Both the position numbers and the translations under genes were made by a program. Shown here piece after piece: positions 5,868 through 8,789 of a stretch of DNA of 8,789 nucleotides. The notes under the pieces were generated by a model. The model was given only the letters and a program-made list of their open reading frames with translations, ran no database searches and was not told where the DNA came from. The stretch comes from Chloroflexota bacterium (GTDB taxonomy: Bacteria; Chloroflexota; Limnocylindria; Limnocylindrales; CSP1-4): assembly GCA_003157175.1 (NCBI GenBank), contig PMIQ01000183.1:1-8789 (forward strand). The letters run 5' to 3'. Within the stretch, counting starts at the first letter, position 1; each line of letters opens with the position of its first letter.

Positions 5868-7055
5868 ATGAACGACGCTCGGCGGCTGCGAGTGTTGCTC
5901 GCCCCCGATTCCTTCAAGGGTTCGCTGACCTCCGTTGAGGTGGCGCGGGCCCTGGCTTCGGGCTGGTCGCGGGCTCGCCCGGGCGACGAGCTGATCCTGG
6001 CCCCGCTGGCAGACGGCGGCGAGGGCACGCTCGCGGCGATCGCCGAGAGTGGCGGCTGGGAATGGCAGGGGTGCCCGGCCCACGACGCCCTGGGCCGGCC
6101 GCTGACCGCGCGGTGGCTGCGATCCCTCGACGGGGAGAGGGCCGCGGTGGAGCTGGCCGAGGCGTCGGGGCTGTCGCGCCTCCCCGCCGACGAGCCGCGG
6201 GCGCCGCTCGCGGCCACGACCGAAGGGACGGGCGAGATCCTGCGGGCGGTCCTCGACGCGGGCGTTCGGCATGTGGTCATGGGCGTCGGCGGCAGCGCCA
6301 CCACGGATGGGGGCGCTGGGCTGCTGCGGGCAGTGGGAGTCTGGTATCGCGGCGGCTCCCCGCAGCCACTCCCCGGGCCGGTCCCCGATCTGGCGGCGGT
6401 GGATCTGGCGAGCCTGGACGTACGTCTTTCGGAGCTGGAGTTGCGCGTCGCGTGCGACGTCACGAATCCACTCCTTGGCGAGCAGGGAGCGGCCGCCGTC
6501 TACGCCCTGCAGAAGGGCGCCTGGCCCGACGACATCGCGAACCTCGAGGCCTGGCTGGCCTACTATGCCGACCTGCTCGAGGCCGCGGCCGGCGTGCAGG
6601 CACGTAACAGGTCCGGCGCCGGGGCCGCCGGCGGGACCAGCTTCGGGCTGATGTGCCTGGCTCCCCATCTCCGGTCCTTCGAGCTGATCCCCGGCGTGGA
6701 GCTGGTGATGCAGGAGACGGGCTTCGATGCCCGCCTTGCGGTTGCAGACCTCGTGATCACCGGAGAGGGTCAAGTCGATGCGCAGACCGCGTTCGGCAAG
6801 ACGGCGCTGGGCGTCGCCAAGCGCGCGGCCGCGGCCGGGGTTCCGTGCCTGGCGGTGGGCGGCAGTGTGACCGCCGAGGGGGCAGCGGTTCTGGCGGCCC
6901 ATGGCTGCGTCGCCGTTCCGGTGGTCGACCGGCCGATGGCCCTGCGCGACGCGATGGCGGAGGCCGCGCCGCTGGTCACCTCCGCCGGGGAGAGGCTCGC
7001 CCGGCTCGTGGCCGTCGGCGCTCTTGTCGCCGACAGGCTGGGGTCGCCGGCGTGA
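5868..7055 (+). CDS. glxK: Glycerate kinase, class I (GlxK/GarK family)
   Basis: This cytosolic enzyme phosphorylates D-glycerate with ATP. The E. coli members of this class are reported to form 2-phosphoglycerate rather than the 3-phosphoglycerate used by GpgS. At 395 residues it is close to the family length (about 380). The family motifs are all visible: APDSFKGSLT (12-21), ADGGEGT (48-54), ELAEASGL (95-102), ATTEGTGEIL (116-125), GVGGSATTDGGAG (139-151), a CDVTNPLLGEQGA stretch, and DLVITGEGQVDAQTAFGK (294-311). The ATG at 5868 starts 7 nt after the gpgS stop; an upstream in-frame ATG at 5787 would overlap gpgS by 74 nt and add a non-family extension, so it was not used. In this operon it may recover glycerate released when glucosylglycerate is hydrolysed, or serve an unrelated glycerate route. 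The gene symbol is by family; substrate is not proven by sequence. Confidence 0.92.
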   Translation: MNDARRLRVLLAPDSFKGSLTSVEVARALASGWSRARPGDELILAPLADGGEGTLAAIAESGGWEWQGCPAHDALGRPLTARWLRSLDGERAAVELAEASGLSRLPADEPRAPLAATTEGTGEILRAVLDAGVRHVVMGVGGSATTDGGAGLLRAVGVWYRGGSPQPLPGPVPDLAAVDLASLDVRLSELELRVACDVTNPLLGEQGAAAVYALQKGAWPDDIANLEAWLAYYADLLEAAAGVQARNRSGAGAAGGTSFGLMCLAPHLRSFELIPGVELVMQETGFDARLAVADLVITGEGQVDAQTAFGKTALGVAKRAAAAGVPCLAVGGSVTAEGAAVLAAHGCVAVPVVDRPMALRDAMAEAAPLVTSAGERLARLVAVGALVADRLGSPA

Positions 7056-7948
7056 GCCCGAGGACTATAGCCGGTTCGACGGCGAAGCCGGCCGGTCCGG
7101 CGGCGCCGGCGAAATCGAAGCCGAAATCGGTCCCGCGCCGCCGAAAGCTCGGACCCGAGCAGGTCGCCCGCGCCTGGGCCCGCCGGCTCGACGCAAGACG
7201 TCCTGGCCTCGTCGCCTTCGTCCTCGATCGACTGGCCGAAGCCAACGGCCGGCCCGTCTGGCAGCCCCGCCTGGACCCGGTTAGCGAGCTGGTGCTGACG
7301 ATCCTGTCCGCCAACAGCGCCGACATCAATGCCGAGGTCGCGTTCGAGGCGCTCCGGGCCGCCTATCCGTCCTCCGCGCCGATTCCGGCCGGCGCGCCGA
7401 CGGAACCTCGCGCGTTGCCCGGCTGGGGCGGCCGCGGCCTGCCGGACATGCCCCCGCCGGACTGGTCGTCGGTGGAAGCCGCGCCCCTTGCCGAGCTAAC
7501 GGACGTGATCCGCCCCGGCGGCCTGGCCAACCAGAAGGCGCCTCGCATCCCTGCCGCGCTGAACGCGCTGCGCGCCAACGGCGGCAGCTACTCGCTCGAG
7601 TTCCTGGCCGCGAAACCGCCACTGGAGGCCCGCGACTGGCTGGCCGCCATCCCCGGCATCGGCAAGAAGACGGCCTCTGTGGTGCTGCTGTTCAGCTTCG
7701 GCACGCCGCTGATGCCGGTGGATCGCCACGTCCTGCGCGTGAGCCAGCGCATCGGCCTGATTCCGCCCAGGGCGGACCCGGACGAGGCCCACGACATGTA
7801 CCTGGCGATGCTGGCGCCGGAGCAGATGTACGAGGCTCACGTCTCGCTGATCACCCACGGCCGCCGAACCTGCCACGCCCAGCGCCCCGACTGCGAGCAC
7901 TGTCCGCTCGCCCCTCGCTGCCGTTACTTCGACCCGAAGGCGGAGTAG
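7052..7948 (+). CDS. nth: Endonuclease III-like DNA glycosylase with 4Fe-4S cluster
   Basis: This base-excision-repair enzyme should remove oxidised pyrimidines and cut the strand at the abasic site. The helix-hairpin-helix IPGIGKKTA is at 200-208, with K206 aligned to the catalytic lysine of E. coli Nth, and VDRHVLRVSQRIGL (223-236) supplies the catalytic Asp (D224). The cluster ligands are C274-x6-C281-x2-C284-x5-C290. The conserved LSAQ stretch reads LSANSADIN (85-93), as in divergent Nth-like branches. Two oddities are a basic, Lys/Pro/Ala-rich N-terminal tail (about 1-32) and a Pro/Gly-rich insertion (about 110-138) between the early helices. It has 298 residues against about 211 for E. 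coli Nth. The GTG at 7052 forms a GTGA overlap with the glycerate kinase stop; the first internal Met is residue 133, so a non-ATG start is required. It could be called an Nth-like HhH-GPD protein; the exact substrate is uncertain. Confidence 0.9.
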   Translation: MSPRTIAGSTAKPAGPAAPAKSKPKSVPRRRKLGPEQVARAWARRLDARRPGLVAFVLDRLAEANGRPVWQPRLDPVSELVLTILSANSADINAEVAFEALRAAYPSSAPIPAGAPTEPRALPGWGGRGLPDMPPPDWSSVEAAPLAELTDVIRPGGLANQKAPRIPAALNALRANGGSYSLEFLAAKPPLEARDWLAAIPGIGKKTASVVLLFSFGTPLMPVDRHVLRVSQRIGLIPPRADPDEAHDMYLAMLAPEQMYEAHVSLITHGRRTCHAQRPDCEHCPLAPRCRYFDPKAE

Positions 7949-7980
7949 GTCGCCGCCCGTCGCCGCGCCACGTCCGCACC

Positions 7981-7986
7981 TATACT
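7981..7986 (+). promoter_or_regulatory. Candidate -10 box for the two-component operon
   Basis: TATACT in the 81-nt gap after nth is a near-consensus -10 box. Transcription would begin near 7993, leaving a leader of about 37 nt before the ATG at 8030. The expected -35 position (around 7958-7963) has no good hexamer, so the promoter is tentative. It suggests the regulator is transcribed apart from the upstream operon. Confidence 0.45.
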
Positions 7987-8010
7987 CGCCACAGCCCAGG
8001 GCGCTCTGAC

Positions 8011-8017
8011 GGGGAGG
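8011..8017 (+). promoter_or_regulatory. Ribosome binding site of the response regulator
   Basis: GGGGAGG lies 12 nt before the ATG at 8030, somewhat farther than ideal but the strongest Shine-Dalgarno-like run in this gap. It supports the chosen start. Confidence 0.5.
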
Positions 8018-8029
8018 CAAGAAGAGCGA

Positions 8030-8737
8030 ATGATCGAGCACAGGCCGCGACGGATTCTGCTCGTCGACGACGATGCGAACCTGCTCGTCGTGCTGGCCGA
8101 GCAGCTGCGCGACGACGGCTACGACGTGGCCACTGCGCGCGACGGTCAGGAGGCGCTGCGCCGCCTGGAAGCCGGCTGGCCGGACCTGATCCTGCTGGAC
8201 CTGATGATGCCGCGCATCGACGGCCTGGCCCTGGCGCGGCGGATCAAGGCCGAGGCGGATCTGCCGATCATCGTCCTCTCCGCCATCGACACGGCCGACA
8301 GCAAGGCTCGACTGCTCGACGAGGTCGCCGAGGACTACGTCGCCAAGCCGTACCACTACCCCGAGTTGCGGGCCCGTATCCAGCGTGTCCTGCGCCGGCT
8401 GGGCGACCGAATCCCACGCCAGTCGCTGGTCCTGGGACCGAATTTGACGCTCGACCTCCATCGCCGCGCCGCGACGGTGGCGGGCGCCGAGGTTCAGCTG
8501 ACCCCCACGGAGTCGCGGCTGCTCCAAACCCTGGCGGCCAATCTCGGCGAGGTCGTCACGACCGAGACTCTCCTGGCCCGCGGCTGGGCCGAAACCGAGG
8601 AAGCCGATGCCTCCTACGTCTGGGTTTCGATACGCCGGCTGCGCCAGAAGGTAGAGGTCGAGCCCGGTAAGCCGGTCCACCTGCTGACGGTCCGCGGGGT
8701 CGGCTACCGCCTGGTCGCGAGCCGTGACGACGCCTGA
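8030..8737 (+). CDS. OmpR/PhoB-family response regulator
   Basis: This 235-residue cytosolic transcription factor is switched by phosphorylation from a sensor kinase. The receiver domain (about 7-122) has the acidic pocket D13-D14, the phospho-acceptor D57 in LLDLMMP, the switch residues S84 and Y103, and K106 in the KPY motif. A winged-helix DNA-binding domain follows (about 135-230), with LTPTESRLLQTLA, the recognition-helix region YVWVSIRRLRQKVE and the closing wing TVRGVGYRL. The usual GAxDY stretch before the KP motif reads VAEDY, a mild variation. The start is supported by GGGGAGG upstream. A probable kinase gene overlaps its end, the normal arrangement of a two-component pair. The signal and target genes cannot be told from the sequence; control of the neighbouring glycosylglycerate operon is possible but not shown. 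Confidence 0.93.
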   Translation: MIEHRPRRILLVDDDANLLVVLAEQLRDDGYDVATARDGQEALRRLEAGWPDLILLDLMMPRIDGLALARRIKAEADLPIIVLSAIDTADSKARLLDEVAEDYVAKPYHYPELRARIQRVLRRLGDRIPRQSLVLGPNLTLDLHRRAATVAGAEVQLTPTESRLLQTLAANLGEVVTTETLLARGWAETEEADASYVWVSIRRLRQKVEVEPGKPVHLLTVRGVGYRLVASRDDA

Positions 8738-8789
8738 GCCGCCGGTGGCCGAATCCGACCGACCGGCTGAAGTCGTCCCGGCGGCCCAA
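8724..8789 (+). CDS. Start of a probable sensor histidine kinase (3' end outside window)
   Basis: A GTG at 8724 opens a frame that overlaps the last 14 nt of the response regulator and stays open to the window edge, giving 22 residues (MTTPEPPVAESDRPAEVVPA, then AQ). A second in-frame GTG at 8745 is an alternative start. The visible part is Pro/Glu-rich with no domain, so the kinase identity comes only from position: genes overlapping the end of an OmpR-family regulator are usually its partner kinase. A different coupled gene is possible. Confidence 0.45.
   Translation, partial: MTTPEPPVAESDRPAEVVPAAQ

Noticed and set aside
4258..5871. 537-codon open frame on the + strand, out of frame with gpgS
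   Set aside because: It overlaps the GpgS catalytic domain entirely and translates to Arg/Gly/Ala-rich sequence without motifs.
5402..6463. 353-codon open frame on the minus strand
   Set aside because: It runs across the end of gpgS and into glycerate kinase, is Ser/Arg/Pro-rich, and shows no motif; it is a shadow of the GC-rich codon pattern.
7496..8680. 394-codon open frame on the minus strand
   Set aside because: It spans nth, the intergenic gap and the response regulator on the opposite strand, with no recognisable domain; both + strand genes have clear family motifs.
1..8789. tRNA, rRNA, CRISPR arrays, insertion sequences or attachment sites
   Set aside because: None was seen on reading the sequence: no regularly spaced repeats, no transposase or integrase motifs, and no gap between genes longer than about 100 nt that could hold an RNA gene or mobile element.

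Overview
The window is high-GC, densely coded DNA with every supported gene on the + strand. It holds six complete genes, one complete gene of uncertain function, and a partial gene at each edge. The GC-rich coding, TAnnnT boxes set 6-7 nt before start codons that lack a Shine-Dalgarno (suggesting leaderless mRNAs), and mycobacterial-type GpgS motifs fit a high-GC Chloroflexota (Limnocylindria-like) or deep Actinomycetota (Thermoleophilia-like) genome. The sequence alone does not settle the phylum, so this is inference.

Layout. (1) 1-522 is the low-complexity Ala/Glu-rich C-terminal end of an unidentified protein, directly abutting (2) galE, UDP-glucose 4-epimerase (523-1533). (3) 1607-2308 encodes a small protein built like the adenylation domain of ATP-dependent DNA ligases but missing several catalytic residues. 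(4) A 97-nt gap carries a perfect 17-bp inverted repeat that runs into the start region of a four-gene, tightly packed operon. Its genes are a GT-A glycosyltransferase resembling mannosylglycerate/glucosylglycerate synthases (2406-3851), a fusion of two universal-stress-protein domains with a complete glucosyl-3-phosphoglycerate synthase (3848-5860), a class I glycerate kinase (5868-7055), and an endonuclease III-like DNA glycosylase (7052-7948). Two of the three junctions are 4-nt stop/start overlaps and the third is a 7-nt gap. (5) A separate two-component unit follows: an OmpR/PhoB response regulator (8030-8737) overlapping the first codons of a probable sensor kinase (8724 to the edge).

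How the genes may work together. GalE interconverts UDP-galactose and UDP-glucose, GpgS joins glucose from an NDP-sugar to 3-phosphoglycerate, the second glycosyltransferase could make or extend a glycosylglycerate, and glycerate kinase would return free glycerate to central metabolism. This looks like a locus for glucosylglycerate-type compatible solutes or a glycoside primer, with stress sensing possibly built into the synthase through its Usp domains. No glucosyl-3-phosphoglycerate phosphatase or glucosylglycerate hydrolase is visible here. The most unusual points are the Usp-Usp-GpgS fusion, the degenerate ligase-like protein, and the long palindrome over the operon's start.
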